DNA of 64,000 bases from Actinomycetota bacterium (GTDB taxonomy: Bacteria; Actinomycetota; Geothermincolia; Geothermincolales; RBG-13-55-18), in NCBI GenBank assembly GCA_014360655.1, contig JACIXC010000011.1, forward strand, positions 41,637 through 105,636, written 5' to 3'. The translations under genes were made by a program, and so were the position numbers. Within the stretch, counting starts at the first letter, position 1. Each line of letters starts with the position of its first letter. The notes below the pieces were generated by a model that searched no databases, had not been told where the DNA came from, and saw only the letters and a list, made by a program, of their open reading frames with translations. Below are positions 1 through 9,326 of this stretch, one piece after another.

Positions 1-3000
1 AGCCCACGCGCATAATCGAGTACCTGAAGGACGGAGGCGTCTACAGGGTGGCCAAGGTCACCGAGAGGGCCTTCTCCCCCCAAGGGGACCTGGCCTCCGA
101 GACGGTCAGAGATGGGGCAGACGTGATCTGCTCCCTTGTCACCTACGAATACGATCCCCAGGGCAGGATGACCCTCGAGCGTAAGTGGCGCAATGATGCG
201 GAGGCCCAGGAGCGAAGGCTCTCCTACGTGAACGAGGGGATATCCCGCTTCAAGCCCGCATGCGAATACCTCTCCCACCACCGGGAGGGAAGCACCGTCT
301 ACTACGAGAAAAGGACCACCACCTTCTTCTACGACGGGCAGACGGCGGCGGAGACCTCGGCCGAGCTGGGCCACTTCTCCGGGAGCGGCTTCGTCGTGGA
401 CGACTCCTCGCAGAAGCTCACCGTTTCCTATTCCTACCACGGGGGAGGAACCCAGGCGGGGAGGCTCCACGAGAAGGTGACCACGGGCCCCAGGGAGCTG
501 GGAGAGGGAGGCGCCCTCATCTCGGGCGAGCTGGAGCGCCGCCGCTACGCCTGGAACCTGAACGGCCTGCCGGCATACGAGTGCCTGGTGGTGGGAGGCG
601 CCGAGGTGAACAAGAGCGTCTACGGCTACGACTCCCTCTTCCGCGAGACAGCCCGCTTCGAGCAGGTGACCTACGCCCGGGGAGACGGGACCCTGGAGAC
701 GCGCCAGGTGGTGACCAAGTACGCCTATGACCCCTCCGGCAACCGCACCCTGGAAAGGCCCCCCGGCTCCGGCCCCGGAACCCGCAGGGAATACGACCTT
801 GCGGGAAGGGTGGTGAAGGAGACTGACCCCTCGGGCGCGGTGAAGCGCTACTCCTACGACCTTGCCGGGAACCTCACCGGCGAGATAGTGGAGAAATGGG
901 AGGGCGGGGAGATCGTGACCACCCACGCCTACGACGCCCTCTCCCGCGAGGTTATGGTCACCCGCCCCAACCCGGACGACCCCTCCTCGCCCATCCTCAC
1001 CTCCTACTCCTACGGGGCCAACGCCAAGCGTGCCGAGACCTACGAGGAGAAGAACCCCTCCCTGAAAAAGGCCGTGGACTACCTCTACGACCCCCTGGGA
1101 AGGCTCCTCTCGGAGAAGAGGCATTACGAGGGCGGGGTGGCGGAGACCCTCCGCGCCTACGACCGCTGCGGCAACGAGGTCTCCCTGAGGGAGCCCGACA
1201 CGGCGGAGAAGGTGAAGGAGTACGACCTGGCGGGGAGGCTGCTCAAGGTCACCGCGAGGGGCGTGGACCTGGGGGAGAGGGACGGGCAGGGAGAGCCCAT
1301 GCTGCGCGACCTCACCCTGGAGGAATACGCCTACGACCCCGCGGGGAGGAAGGCCTCCTCCCGCGCCCCATATGGCTCGGGGGCATCCTGGGAGGGCACC
1401 CTCACCACCTACGCCTACGACGGCCTTTCCCGGGAGCTGCGGGTTACGCAGGAGCTGGAGGGCGAAAACGCCGTCACCTCCCACGCCTGGGAATACGAGG
1501 TGGTGGGGGCGGGGGCGGCCGTCTCCCACGCCGTCGTCTCCCCCGAGGGCCTTCTGACCGAGATGCTCATCGACCAGCGGGGAAGGGAGATAAAAAGGAC
1601 CCTGCGCCCCGAGGGCTACCCCGCCCGCGAGATCTGGACCGCCATCGGCGAGTACGGGGAGGCGGACGGCGACAACCTGAGGGTGGAGACCTCCCACGGT
1701 CCCGCCCCGGACGCCTGGACCAGGAGGGAATACGACGCCGCGGGGAGGGTGGCGCGCGTAAGCGACGCCGCGGGAGGGGAGGCCGCCAGGACCTACAACG
1801 AGCGGGGCCTCCTCACCCGCGAGACGGTCAGGGTGGACGAGGACACCACCGCCGTGACCTGCCACGCCTACGACGACCTGGCGCGCGAGACCATGACCTG
1901 CCGGGGCTACAACGGCCAGGGGAACCCCATGGAGCCCCGCTACTTCGCCTACGACATCTTCGGGAGAAAGGTCTCCGAGTGGGACGCCGCGAGCGCGGGC
2001 CGCCCCGCCGCCTTCTCCTACGACCTCCTGGACCACCTCACGGCGGAGGCCCGGCCCATAGACGGGGACACCGTCCTCGTCAAGAACTACAAAAGGGACC
2101 GGGCGGGAAGGATGCTCTCCCTCTCCCTGGCCACGGATACCACCCCGGTCAGGGAGATCACCTACTCGGGCCTGGGCCACCCCCTCGCCGTCGTCTCCCA
2201 CCCCGGCCCCGCGGAGGACATCACCGTCACCTACGCCTGGGACGCCGCGGGGAGGATGACCAGGGAGACCGACGGGGCGGGCAACGCCTGGACCTACGCC
2301 TACAACCGCCTGGGCCTGCTCGCCGAGTCCCGCGACCCCCTCTACGACGAGGAAACCCACCCCTACGCCGCCAGGATGGCCTACGACCGGGAGGGGAGGA
2401 TGACCGCGAGCGTGGTCTCCGACGGGGCGACCGCCCCGGACATCGTCTCCTCCCTCTCCCTCACCTGGCTCCCCACCGGGGAGGTGGACACCCGCTCCTT
2501 CTCGGACGGGGCGGGGGGATACGCGCAGGAGGACTACGAATACGACGACTACGGCAGGCTCACCTCCGTCTCCTGCCCCTCCGGGGTCACCCTCTCCTAC
2601 TCCGACTACGACCCCTGCTCCCGCCCCCGCGCCCTCACCTTCGCCATGGGCGGAAAGACCTACTCGCAGACCCTCTCCTACACCGAGGGAGGGGCGCTCT
2701 CCTCCGTTACCCTGCCCGCGGGCACCACCTCCTACGGCTACGACGACCAGGGACGCCTGGCCCACGCCGAGGGCCCGCAGGGCTCCTTCTACCGCTTCCA
2801 CTACGACTGCCGCGGCCTGCTCCAGGCCCTCTCCCTCCCGGGGGAGGCGGGGGAGATGGCCTGGACCTACACCCTGGACGGGAGGCCCTCCTCCGTGTCC
2901 CTGACCCCGCGGGGGGAGGCCTCCCCCTCCGCCTCCCTCTCCTACTCCTACGACGCATACGGTAAAGTGGTGACCATGACGAGGCACATGGAGACCGCCG

Positions 3001-4721
3001 ACCCCGCCTCGGGGACCTACGCCTACGCCTACGACCGCCTGGGCAGGCTCACGGGGGCGGATGGCCCCTCCGCCATGCCCGACTATTCCTACGCCTACGA
3101 CCCCCGGGGGCCGCTGTCGCGAAAGACCGAGACCCCGCCGGCGGGGGACCCCGTCGTGACCGCCTACGCCTACGACGCCGCGGGAAGGCTCTCCTTCGAA
3201 TACCGTCCCTCGGACCCGGCCGCCCACCTCACCGACTACTCCTGGGACCCCGCGGGGAGGATGGTCTCGGCCTCGGGCGAGCGCGGCATCTCCTCCCTTG
3301 CCTGGGACGGCCTCTCCCGCCTGGTCTCCGCCGCCACCCCCGGGGACGGGGGCACGGAGAGGGTCTCCTCCTACGCCTACGACCACCTGGGAAGGATGCT
3401 CGCAAGGGAGGAGAGGGAAGACGGCGCCTCCTCCTCCACCCTCCTTCTGCCCTTCGCCCTCACCCGGGAGACCGCGGCCCTCTACGACCCGGAGGGGGAG
3501 GGACCCGGCGCCCTCCTCTTCTCCTTCCTCTCCGGCCCCTCCGGCACCCGCCTTGCCCAGACCGACCACAGGAAAGACCCCGGGGAGACCACCCACCCCT
3601 TCCGCTCCCCCCGCGGGGACGTCCTGGCCCTCCTGGACCGGGACGGGAACCCCACCCGGACCTACGCCTACTCCCCCTACGGGGAGACGGAGGAGGGATA
3701 CTCAGAAGAAGGCACCCCCTTCCTCTTCCAGGACGACTACCTGGACCCTGAGACCTCCCTCTACCACATGCAGGCCCGCTGGTACGACCCCTGCTCCTCC
3801 TCCTTCCTCTCCCCCGACCCGGAGATGGGGGAGGCTTCCGACCCCCAGGCAAGGCTCCCCTACGCCTACTGCGCGGGAGACCCGGTATACAACTCCGACC
3901 CCTCGGGCAGGAGGCTCATCGAGGGCGAGGACGAGTCGGGCAGGATGATCACCTGGGCACCCACCTCGTTCCTGCGGAAATATACCGCCGGGCGCGGGGA
4001 GACCATGAGCGGTTACTACAGAAGGAAGACGCAGGAGCGCAACATAAGGAAAGCCCTAGCAAAGGCCACAGCCGCCCTGACAGGACTCGCCCGGCCTTCC
4101 GATCTCTCCGAGCAGACAATCGCCGGCCTCACGGCGGCGGGGATAGACCCCTTGTCGTTCAAGAGGCACATGTTCTCCCAACTGCAGGAAGCCGTGGAAG
4201 ACGGTCGCCTTGGCAAGGTACATAGCATGGTCATCGACATGGGGGAATCCCACCTCTTCACCGAGCAGGACCTGAGGTACTTCCTCTCCCGCACGAACAT
4301 GAACCGGGCCATGCAGGAGGCCTACGTGCAGGTCTTCCACGAGGCCGAACAAGGGGCCTTCGATACCCCATACCTGGATTTCGTAGGTGCTTGGCGGTCA
4401 GGCAGGCTATCGCTCAACCTGACCGCTAACCTCGGATTTGTGGAATTCAACATCAACATATCACATAGAGGTTGGGATACTGACATGGCATGGTGCGCCA
4501 GCGTTCCAGGTGCATCCTTTACGGCCTCGTATGATCCATATCCTGAGAAGAAGATCATAAGGGCGCAAAGTATGCATGCCGGATATTTCGCGGGCGGAGG
4601 TGTGGAATTCGTTACCTACGAAGATGGATGCACGGGTATCATCGTGAGCGGTGGAGCAACATGGGGATTTGATCTTGGATGGCGTGGAAATCCTAGACAT
4701 CTTGATGAGTTAGAGAGATAA
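1..4721 (+). CDS. RHS (YD-repeat) polymorphic toxin, 5' end cut by window edge
   Basis: The frame is open from the first full codon of the window, so the real start lies upstream and about 1,570 residues are visible. The protein is dominated by YD repeats of the YDxxGR / YAYDxxGRL kind. These are known to fold into a shell around a toxic C-terminal tip. The conserved RHS core near the end reads YLDPETSLYHMQARWYDP, then GDPVYNSDPSGR, after which sequence character changes abruptly. The last ~260 residues, from about position 3910, are the variable tip. I do not recognise its activity. The core is very GC-rich with strong codon bias, while the last ~300 bp of the tip are clearly more AT-rich, as expected for an exchangeable tip. 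The next gene (4767-5183) is the natural candidate for its immunity partner. RHS family assignment is secure; toxin function and export route are inferred. Confidence 0.9.
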   Translation, partial: PTRIIEYLKDGGVYRVAKVTERAFSPQGDLASETVRDGADVICSLVTYEYDPQGRMTLERKWRNDAEAQERRLSYVNEGISRFKPACEYLSHHREGSTVYYEKRTTTFFYDGQTAAETSAELGHFSGSGFVVDDSSQKLTVSYSYHGGGTQAGRLHEKVTTGPRELGEGGALISGELERRRYAWNLNGLPAYECLVVGGAEVNKSVYGYDSLFRETARFEQVTYARGDGTLETRQVVTKYAYDPSGNRTLERPPGSGPGTRREYDLAGRVVKETDPSGAVKRYSYDLAGNLTGEIVEKWEGGEIVTTHAYDALSREVMVTRPNPDDPSSPILTSYSYGANAKRAETYEEKNPSLKKAVDYLYDPLGRLLSEKRHYEGGVAETLRAYDRCGNEVSLREPDTAEKVKEYDLAGRLLKVTARGVDLGERDGQGEPMLRDLTLEEYAYDPAGRKASSRAPYGSGASWEGTLTTYAYDGLSRELRVTQELEGENAVTSHAWEYEVVGAGAAVSHAVVSPEGLLTEMLIDQRGREIKRTLRPEGYPAREIWTAIGEYGEADGDNLRVETSHGPAPDAWTRREYDAAGRVARVSDAAGGEAARTYNERGLLTRETVRVDEDTTAVTCHAYDDLARETMTCRGYNGQGNPMEPRYFAYDIFGRKVSEWDAASAGRPAAFSYDLLDHLTAEARPIDGDTVLVKNYKRDRAGRMLSLSLATDTTPVREITYSGLGHPLAVVSHPGPAEDITVTYAWDAAGRMTRETDGAGNAWTYAYNRLGLLAESRDPLYDEETHPYAARMAYDREGRMTASVVSDGATAPDIVSSLSLTWLPTGEVDTRSFSDGAGGYAQEDYEYDDYGRLTSVSCPSGVTLSYSDYDPCSRPRALTFAMGGKTYSQTLSYTEGGALSSVTLPAGTTSYGYDDQGRLAHAEGPQGSFYRFHYDCRGLLQALSLPGEAGEMAWTYTLDGRPSSVSLTPRGEASPSASLSYSYDAYGKVVTMTRHMETADPASGTYAYAYDRLGRLTGADGPSAMPDYSYAYDPRGPLSRKTETPPAGDPVVTAYAYDAAGRLSFEYRPSDPAAHLTDYSWDPAGRMVSASGERGISSLAWDGLSRLVSAATPGDGGTERVSSYAYDHLGRMLAREEREDGASSSTLLLPFALTRETAALYDPEGEGPGALLFSFLSGPSGTRLAQTDHRKDPGETTHPFRSPRGDVLALLDRDGNPTRTYAYSPYGETEEGYSEEGTPFLFQDDYLDPETSLYHMQARWYDPCSSSFLSPDPEMGEASDPQARLPYAYCAGDPVYNSDPSGRRLIEGEDESGRMITWAPTSFLRKYTAGRGETMSGYYRRKTQERNIRKALAKATAALTGLARPSDLSEQTIAGLTAAGIDPLSFKRHMFSQLQEAVEDGRLGKVHSMVIDMGESHLFTEQDLRYFLSRTNMNRAMQEAYVQVFHEAEQGAFDTPYLDFVGAWRSGRLSLNLTANLGFVEFNINISHRGWDTDMAWCASVPGASFTASYDPYPEKKIIRAQSMHAGYFAGGGVEFVTYEDGCTGIIVSGGATWGFDLGWRGNPRHLDELER
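3023..3835 (+). repeat. RHS core direct repeat, copy A
   Basis: This 813-bp stretch of the long RHS gene reappears at 5250-6062 with no difference that I could find by line and protein comparison. Homology continues with a few substitutions to the core/tip junction near 3910. Its last ~370 bp also resemble the cassettes near 7996 and 10526. Confidence 0.9.
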
Positions 4722-4766
4722 TATCGTCAACCCGCAATATTTAATGATAAGGTGGTGCTATAAAGC

Positions 4767-5183
4767 ATGCAGAAGGTCAAGATCGAGAGCGAGGAAGCTA
4801 AGCTCAGGGAATATGTATCTATACAGTTGAAGGACACATCCATAATATTAAGTCAAGGATATGCTACTTTGATGGGTTGGCGAGGGCCAAAACGCTGTTT
4901 TGTTTGCATCACTAATTCGCAGATTATTATTCTTTGGCTGGCAAAACGTTATAGCGAATACCAGGAAATGGATTATATAGATTATGAAGACATTGTTGCC
5001 GTGCGGTATAAGCTTGGCCTAATTATTCCTTTGATCGTATCGAAGATTTATAACCAAAAACCTTTTACGCCGCGACTGCGCATTTGCACAACTGATGGGA
5101 ACCGACTATCATTTGCATTTGATAATCAGGATATTGCAAAGAAAATATATACAGAGCTTAGGGGAAGAATATCGAATTCATAG
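4767..5183 (+). CDS. Small PH-domain-like protein, candidate immunity protein
   Basis: This 138-residue protein begins 45 bp after the long RHS gene, with GGTGGT upstream of its ATG. The pattern is a helix-rich start, a strand-rich middle (CFVCITNSQIIIL), an acidic YIDYEDIVAVRY turn, then RLRICTTDGNRLSFAF and a final helix. This resembles bacterial PH-like (bPH/YokE type) domains, but I cannot identify it by a specific motif. It has no signal peptide and is much more AT-rich than the RHS core. The position directly after an RHS tip is where a cognate immunity gene normally lies, so a cytoplasmic antitoxin role is inferred from context only. Its end overlaps the open frame leading into the next cassette. 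Confidence 0.7.
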   Translation: MQKVKIESEEAKLREYVSIQLKDTSIILSQGYATLMGWRGPKRCFVCITNSQIIILWLAKRYSEYQEMDYIDYEDIVAVRYKLGLIIPLIVSKIYNQKPFTPRLRICTTDGNRLSFAFDNQDIAKKIYTELRGRISNS

Positions 5184-6714
5184 GGAACGGATTAAGGCAC
5201 AAGGAGATGAGCACAGCAAAGCCCCCTCTTCTCCGGAGCTTTCTGGGAGCTACGCCTACGACCGCCTGGGCAGGCTCACGGGGGCGGATGGCCCCTCCGC
5301 CATGCCCGACTATTCCTACGCCTACGACCCCCGGGGGCCGCTGTCGCGAAAGACCGAGACCCCGCCGGCGGGGGACCCCGTCGTGACCGCCTACGCCTAC
5401 GACGCCGCGGGAAGGCTCTCCTTCGAATACCGTCCCTCGGACCCGGCCGCCCACCTCACCGACTACTCCTGGGACCCCGCGGGGAGGATGGTCTCGGCCT
5501 CGGGCGAGCGCGGCATCTCCTCCCTTGCCTGGGACGGCCTCTCCCGCCTGGTCTCCGCCGCCACCCCCGGGGACGGGGGCACGGAGAGGGTCTCCTCCTA
5601 CGCCTACGACCACCTGGGAAGGATGCTCGCAAGGGAGGAGAGGGAAGACGGCGCCTCCTCCTCCACCCTCCTTCTGCCCTTCGCCCTCACCCGGGAGACC
5701 GCGGCCCTCTACGACCCGGAGGGGGAGGGACCCGGCGCCCTCCTCTTCTCCTTCCTCTCCGGCCCCTCCGGCACCCGCCTTGCCCAGACCGACCACAGGA
5801 AAGACCCCGGGGAGACCACCCACCCCTTCCGCTCCCCCCGCGGGGACGTCCTGGCCCTCCTGGACCGGGACGGGAACCCCACCCGGACCTACGCCTACTC
5901 CCCCTACGGGGAGACGGAGGAGGGATACTCAGAAGAAGGCACCCCCTTCCTCTTCCAGGACGACTACCTGGACCCTGAGACCTCCCTCTACCACATGCAG
6001 GCCCGCTGGTACGACCCCTGCTCCTCCTCCTTCCTCTCCCCCGACCCGGAGATGGGGGAGGCGCAGGACCCCCAGGCAAGGCTCCCCTACGCCTACTGCG
6101 CGGGAGACCCGGTGTACAACTCCGACCCCTCTGGCAGGACCTACATGGGGGACGAGGATGATGAGATCAACAAGACCCCCCTGGGAAGGCTCGCCGCGCT
6201 CCTGGGATACTCTTCAGTTGCCGCCATGCTCATGGGCCAAAGCGAAGGCAACAAGCGCCCGCTGGCACAGGCCGTACGCGAGAAGATAAACAAGATAAAA
6301 GCTGAAAAGAGAGCGGGAAAGAGCGCTGCTGCCCCCAACCCGGAAGGGACGTATATTGGTCCGCGCGAGCGGACGATATTTGAACCCGATTACGATCGGT
6401 ATTTCTGGCATGATCCCTGGTTCTTTGAAAACGAGCCGAAACATGAAAGTTACCCCAACACCTACACGGAATGGAAGTCGGTTCCCGTGAACACCTCCTC
6501 GCGAGACTGGAGGACATCACTCCGTCTCCTTTCGGCAATCGCTAAGGGCGTAGTCGCAGTATTTGCAGCGGGGGTAGGTCTTTACCAGGGTGCACTCGAT
6601 GTGGGAGCTTCCGCCATCGAGGATGTCGGTTATGCCGTCACCTATTTCCAGCCGGTGGGCATCGCCTGGTGCCCCTATTTCTACGCGCCGAGGAGGGGTG
6701 GCATAAGTTCTTAG
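5095..6714 (+). CDS. Orphan RHS C-terminal cassette 2 (core fragment plus new tip)
   Basis: RHS homology begins abruptly at about 5250 and matches the preceding RHS gene to its core/tip junction (GDPVYNSDPSGR, near 6138). A different tip follows. The frame stays open upstream to 5095 through sequence that is really the end of the PH-like gene. I see no Shine-Dalgarno site or convincing start codon in this frame; the ATG with good spacing near 5207 is out of frame. It therefore looks like a displaced, probably silent donor cassette, as described for orphan rhsCT modules, rather than a complete gene. The tip begins RTYMGDE, shared with cassette 4. It has a hydrophobic segment around 6540-6600 and ends at a stop that appears to be a frameshift (see 6669-7019). 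Confidence 0.7.
   Translation: MGTDYHLHLIIRILQRKYIQSLGEEYRIHRERIKAQGDEHSKAPSSPELSGSYAYDRLGRLTGADGPSAMPDYSYAYDPRGPLSRKTETPPAGDPVVTAYAYDAAGRLSFEYRPSDPAAHLTDYSWDPAGRMVSASGERGISSLAWDGLSRLVSAATPGDGGTERVSSYAYDHLGRMLAREEREDGASSSTLLLPFALTRETAALYDPEGEGPGALLFSFLSGPSGTRLAQTDHRKDPGETTHPFRSPRGDVLALLDRDGNPTRTYAYSPYGETEEGYSEEGTPFLFQDDYLDPETSLYHMQARWYDPCSSSFLSPDPEMGEAQDPQARLPYAYCAGDPVYNSDPSGRTYMGDEDDEINKTPLGRLAALLGYSSVAAMLMGQSEGNKRPLAQAVREKINKIKAEKRAGKSAAAPNPEGTYIGPRERTIFEPDYDRYFWHDPWFFENEPKHESYPNTYTEWKSVPVNTSSRDWRTSLRLLSAIAKGVVAVFAAGVGLYQGALDVGASAIEDVGYAVTYFQPVGIAWCPYFYAPRRGGISS
5250..6062 (+). repeat. RHS core direct repeat, copy B
   Basis: Second copy of the 813-bp segment at 3023-3835, offset by 2,227 bp. 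The left boundary falls inside the sequence ctacgcctacgaccgcc, which also occurs in YD-repeat codons, so a recombination joint there is plausible. Confidence 0.9.
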
Positions 6715-7019
6715 CCGAAATTACCCCAGACGCCGAAATAACTCATTACCCTATGGGCCCCAGCGATACCTATACCAAGGAACCCTTCAAACAATACCCG
6801 CGCGAAACCGACTATGCCTACGAATTGCCCCCCGGGACGCGTATCATCGTCTACCAGGGCCTGGAGGATTTCCTAAACCCCTACGGCAACCCTAAGAATG
6901 TTGTCGCCTATGCCTATCCGCCAAGCTTCACCCCGGACGAAACAGGGGTGCAGGAGAAGATGTCACAGAACCCCAGTTTCATCGTACAGCCCGATGGCTC
7001 GCTGTTGAGGGTAAACTGA
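6669..7019 (+). CDS. Probable out-of-frame continuation of the cassette 2 tip
   Basis: This frame gives a sensible 116-residue sequence but starts at a GTG with no ribosome site, inside the end of cassette 2. Cassette 2 ends PYFYAPRRGGISS, whereas this frame reads RAEEGWHKFLAEI over the same bases. A single-base change near 6690-6696 would join them as FYAP then EEGWHKF and extend the tip by about 105 residues. I therefore read it as the real C-terminus of the cassette 2 toxin, separated by an indel. This could be a true mutation, a programmed shift or an assembly error. The segment has many Tyr/Pro residues and no motif I recognise. Confidence 0.5.
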   Translation: MPLFLRAEEGWHKFLAEITPDAEITHYPMGPSDTYTKEPFKQYPRETDYAYELPPGTRIIVYQGLEDFLNPYGNPKNVVAYAYPPSFTPDETGVQEKMSQNPSFIVQPDGSLLRVN

Positions 7020-7040
7020 TCAATAACGGAGGTTGATAAG

Positions 7041-7745
7041 ATGAGAATAAAGTGGCATAAAAGGGGAATCCCTGTCCTCTTGGCGATAGTTATGGTTATT
7101 TTACCCATGGCGCTAATGAATAGTTGCTCCAAGCATCAGGATTTAAGCAATGAGGCTCAAGTATCAACAGAGGATATATTGTTAAAATGCGTTGATGCCA
7201 TGAGAGAAAAGAAGAGTATGAAAATCATTAGTGAACAATGGTTCAGAAGTAATGGAGATATAGGTATTCAGAAGAAATCAGAAGTATATAGGACCTTTCC
7301 AGAAACCAGCCATACTGTCTACGAGCATGAGGGGCCAATCTACCCCGATGATATTGTTGAGGTATGGCGCTTCGGGAAAGAGAAATATGTGCGTTATGGT
7401 GACGAAAGGATCGAAACTTCAATAGCAGAAGACAATGACATTTTCCCCGAGCTGAAACTATTAGAGATGGCCCAAGAAGCAGAATTTGAAAGAGTAGAAA
7501 ACTTAGAAGGTGTAAATTGCTATGTAATTAACGCTAAAATGCCCCATGATTTAGTGGATGTTCGCAACGGTTATCTGCTCGCAAAATTCTATATTGATGA
7601 AAGAGACTATCTCCTAAGGAGATTGATAGTGGAAGACTACCCGATTAGATATTTTGACCAAGCCTATGATGACAGCTATGTGCAGTATTTGGACATATCG
7701 TATTCGGAATACGATCGCAGATTTGAGATAGTGCCACCCAAATGA
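7041..7745 (+). CDS. Putative lipoprotein (LolA/LppX-like), candidate immunity protein
   Basis: This 234-residue protein starts at an ATG behind GGAGG. It has a charged start (MRIKWHKRG), a hydrophobic signal segment to about residue 25 and a Cys in LMNSCS that fits a lipobox. The mature part alternates charged strands (QWFRSNGDIGIQKKSEVYR, VWRFGKEKYVRYGDE, FYIDERDYLLRRLIVED), the pattern of one-sheet lipoprotein folds of the LolA/LppX/DUF6612 kind. It is AT-rich, unlike the RHS core. Lying straight after the second RHS tip, it may be an extracytoplasmic immunity factor. That role is inferred from position. Confidence 0.7.
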   Translation: MRIKWHKRGIPVLLAIVMVILPMALMNSCSKHQDLSNEAQVSTEDILLKCVDAMREKKSMKIISEQWFRSNGDIGIQKKSEVYRTFPETSHTVYEHEGPIYPDDIVEVWRFGKEKYVRYGDERIETSIAEDNDIFPELKLLEMAQEAEFERVENLEGVNCYVINAKMPHDLVDVRNGYLLAKFYIDERDYLLRRLIVEDYPIRYFDQAYDDSYVQYLDISYSEYDRRFEIVPPK

Positions 7746-7779
7746 GCGCCTTGTATTCTAGCTTTTCCAAAGAGCAAAG

Positions 7780-7902
7780 TGTTGCTGCTACTCGTACTAC
7801 CCCTGCTCCCGCCCCCTCACCCTCCCCCTTGCTCCCGCGGGGGAGGGGACGCCCACCTCCTCCCTCTCCCACTCCTGCGACCCTTATGGCAGAATAGAGT
7901 CC
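7780..7902 (+). pseudogene. Decayed RHS core fragment leading into cassette 3
   Basis: Read in the frame of cassette 3, this stretch gives YYPCSRPLTLPLAPAGEG, then TPTSSLSHSCDPYGRIESM. These resemble YDPCSRPRALTF and ASLSYSYDAYGKVVTM of the long RHS gene, with the sequence between them lost. It is in frame with cassette 3 but has no start signal, so it looks like remnant core left after deletions. Confidence 0.55.
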
Positions 7903-7995
7903 ATGGAAAGGGAGAGGGGAGGGAAGGATAGGGCTTCGGTCACCCGCGTCCACGTTCAAGGGGACTGGATGGTAGAACGTTGCCCCTTCATCTCC
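7871..7995 (+). repeat. Leader shared by RHS cassettes 3 and 4, copy 1
   Basis: About 125 bp immediately before the core block of cassette 3 is closely similar to 10400-10525 before cassette 4. The shared peptide is DPYGRIESMERE, then GGKDRASV, then GDWMVER. The other copy has one extra base. Neither the long RHS gene nor cassette 2 has this leader, so cassettes 3 and 4 share a more recent ancestor. Confidence 0.75.
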
Positions 7996-9306
7996 GACCC
8001 CTCCGGCACCCGCCTTGCCCAGACCGACCACACGAAAGACCCCGGGGAGAGAACCCACCCCTTCCGCTCCCCCCGCGGGGACGTCCTGGCCCTCCTGGAC
8101 CGGGACGGGAACCCCACCCGGACCTACGCCTACTCCCCCTACGGGGAGACGGAGGAGGGATACGCGGAAGAAGGCACCCCCTTCCTCTTCCAGGACGACT
8201 ACCTGGACCCCGGAACCTCCCTCTACCACATGCAGGCCCGCTGGTACGACCCGGCCTCCTCCTCCTTCCTCTCCCCCGACCCGGAGATGGGGGAGGCTTC
8301 CGACCCCCAGGCAAGGCTCCCCTACGCCTACTGCGGAGGAGACCCGGTGTACAACTCCGACCCGGAAGGAAAGACCCCCAGGGACCTCGCCCTGGCCATG
8401 CGTAACCCCGCCCTGGCCGGGATGATCATGAAGAACCGGGCCCTCATGCTCGCCATCCTCTTGAAGCCCGGCAGCGGAAGGAAAGGCTCCTTTCTGGGCG
8501 GCCTCCTCGGCAACAGGAGAAGGGCGGAGGAGAAAGCGGAGAGGTCCGGTTGGCCCCTGATAGATGTGAAGCCTCGCACGCAGGAACAACTAAACGCCCC
8601 CTTCATACCCAACGAGATAGCGGGAAGGTTCGGAAAAGCGGAGTTGTCTTTCATATGGATGTGGGCACTGGGCACGGGAAGGGGAGAAAGGCTGGACCCC
8701 TTCCTCAAGCTTCTTGGGGTTGAAAAGGAGGGGGGAGAGACCATACCCGAGTTCCTCGCAAACATCGCCGGCGGCAAGGGGACATTCCTGAATAGAGTGC
8801 GAGTCAATTTCACCATGCTTTCCTTTCAGGAGAAGATCCTTGTCAGCTCCTTTTACAACCCGATGACCCAGGAGCTGGACATAGAGAAGTTCGGGGCCAT
8901 AACCGAGTTCTGCATGATGCGGGAGGTATACGACATAAAGCAACTTACCGAGGAATCCTGGGCGGGTAGAACACCTGTTTTGGGTTGGCTGTTCCGTAAA
9001 GCCATGACTCCCGCAAGGTGGGTAGAGTCCACCCTGACCCACCGGGCCGTGAACATCACCTACGGGCCCACCACTCTGCGCAAGATGATGCAAGCAGCAC
9101 AACTCCTGAACTATGCGGTGGTGGAAAAAGATAGGTGGGAGGAAGCAGCCGCACAAATAAGCACGCTTGGAGACTCCCCCAGTACAGGCGGAGTGCTTTT
9201 CAACGACCCCGTGTATCGACGTTTTGAAAATACTGTGCTCAGTGTTACCGCCGATTGGGCATCTGAACTCTTTAAGGTGTTCTATAAAGAGGGCAAGTTG
9301 GACTGA
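7903..9306 (+). CDS. RHS C-terminal cassette 3 with distinct tip
   Basis: The 467-residue frame has a degenerate leader, then the RHS core block from about 7996 (DPSGTRLAQTDH through YLDPGTSLYHMQARWYDP) to the junction GDPVYNSDPEGK near 8370. The remaining ~310 residues are a tip unrelated to the others. The tip is rich in helices and Trp (ELSFIWMWALGTGRGERLD, WEEAAAQISTLG) and includes SFQEKILVSSFYNP. I recognise no catalytic motif. The ATG at 7903 lies within RHS-like sequence and lacks a clear ribosome site, so translation is uncertain. The beta-propeller lipoprotein at 9327 begins 20 bp after the stop and is the candidate partner. Confidence 0.7.
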   Translation: MERERGGKDRASVTRVHVQGDWMVERCPFISDPSGTRLAQTDHTKDPGERTHPFRSPRGDVLALLDRDGNPTRTYAYSPYGETEEGYAEEGTPFLFQDDYLDPGTSLYHMQARWYDPASSSFLSPDPEMGEASDPQARLPYAYCGGDPVYNSDPEGKTPRDLALAMRNPALAGMIMKNRALMLAILLKPGSGRKGSFLGGLLGNRRRAEEKAERSGWPLIDVKPRTQEQLNAPFIPNEIAGRFGKAELSFIWMWALGTGRGERLDPFLKLLGVEKEGGETIPEFLANIAGGKGTFLNRVRVNFTMLSFQEKILVSSFYNPMTQELDIEKFGAITEFCMMREVYDIKQLTEESWAGRTPVLGWLFRKAMTPARWVESTLTHRAVNITYGPTTLRKMMQAAQLLNYAVVEKDRWEEAAAQISTLGDSPSTGGVLFNDPVYRRFENTVLSVTADWASELFKVFYKEGKLD

Positions 9307-9326
9307 TTGAGATAAGGGGTGATCTG

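Noticed and set aside
260..3948. Long open frames on other strands and frames inside the RHS gene
   Set aside because: They are rich in Pro/Arg/Gly low complexity, typical shadows of GC-rich coding DNA, and have no ribosome sites.
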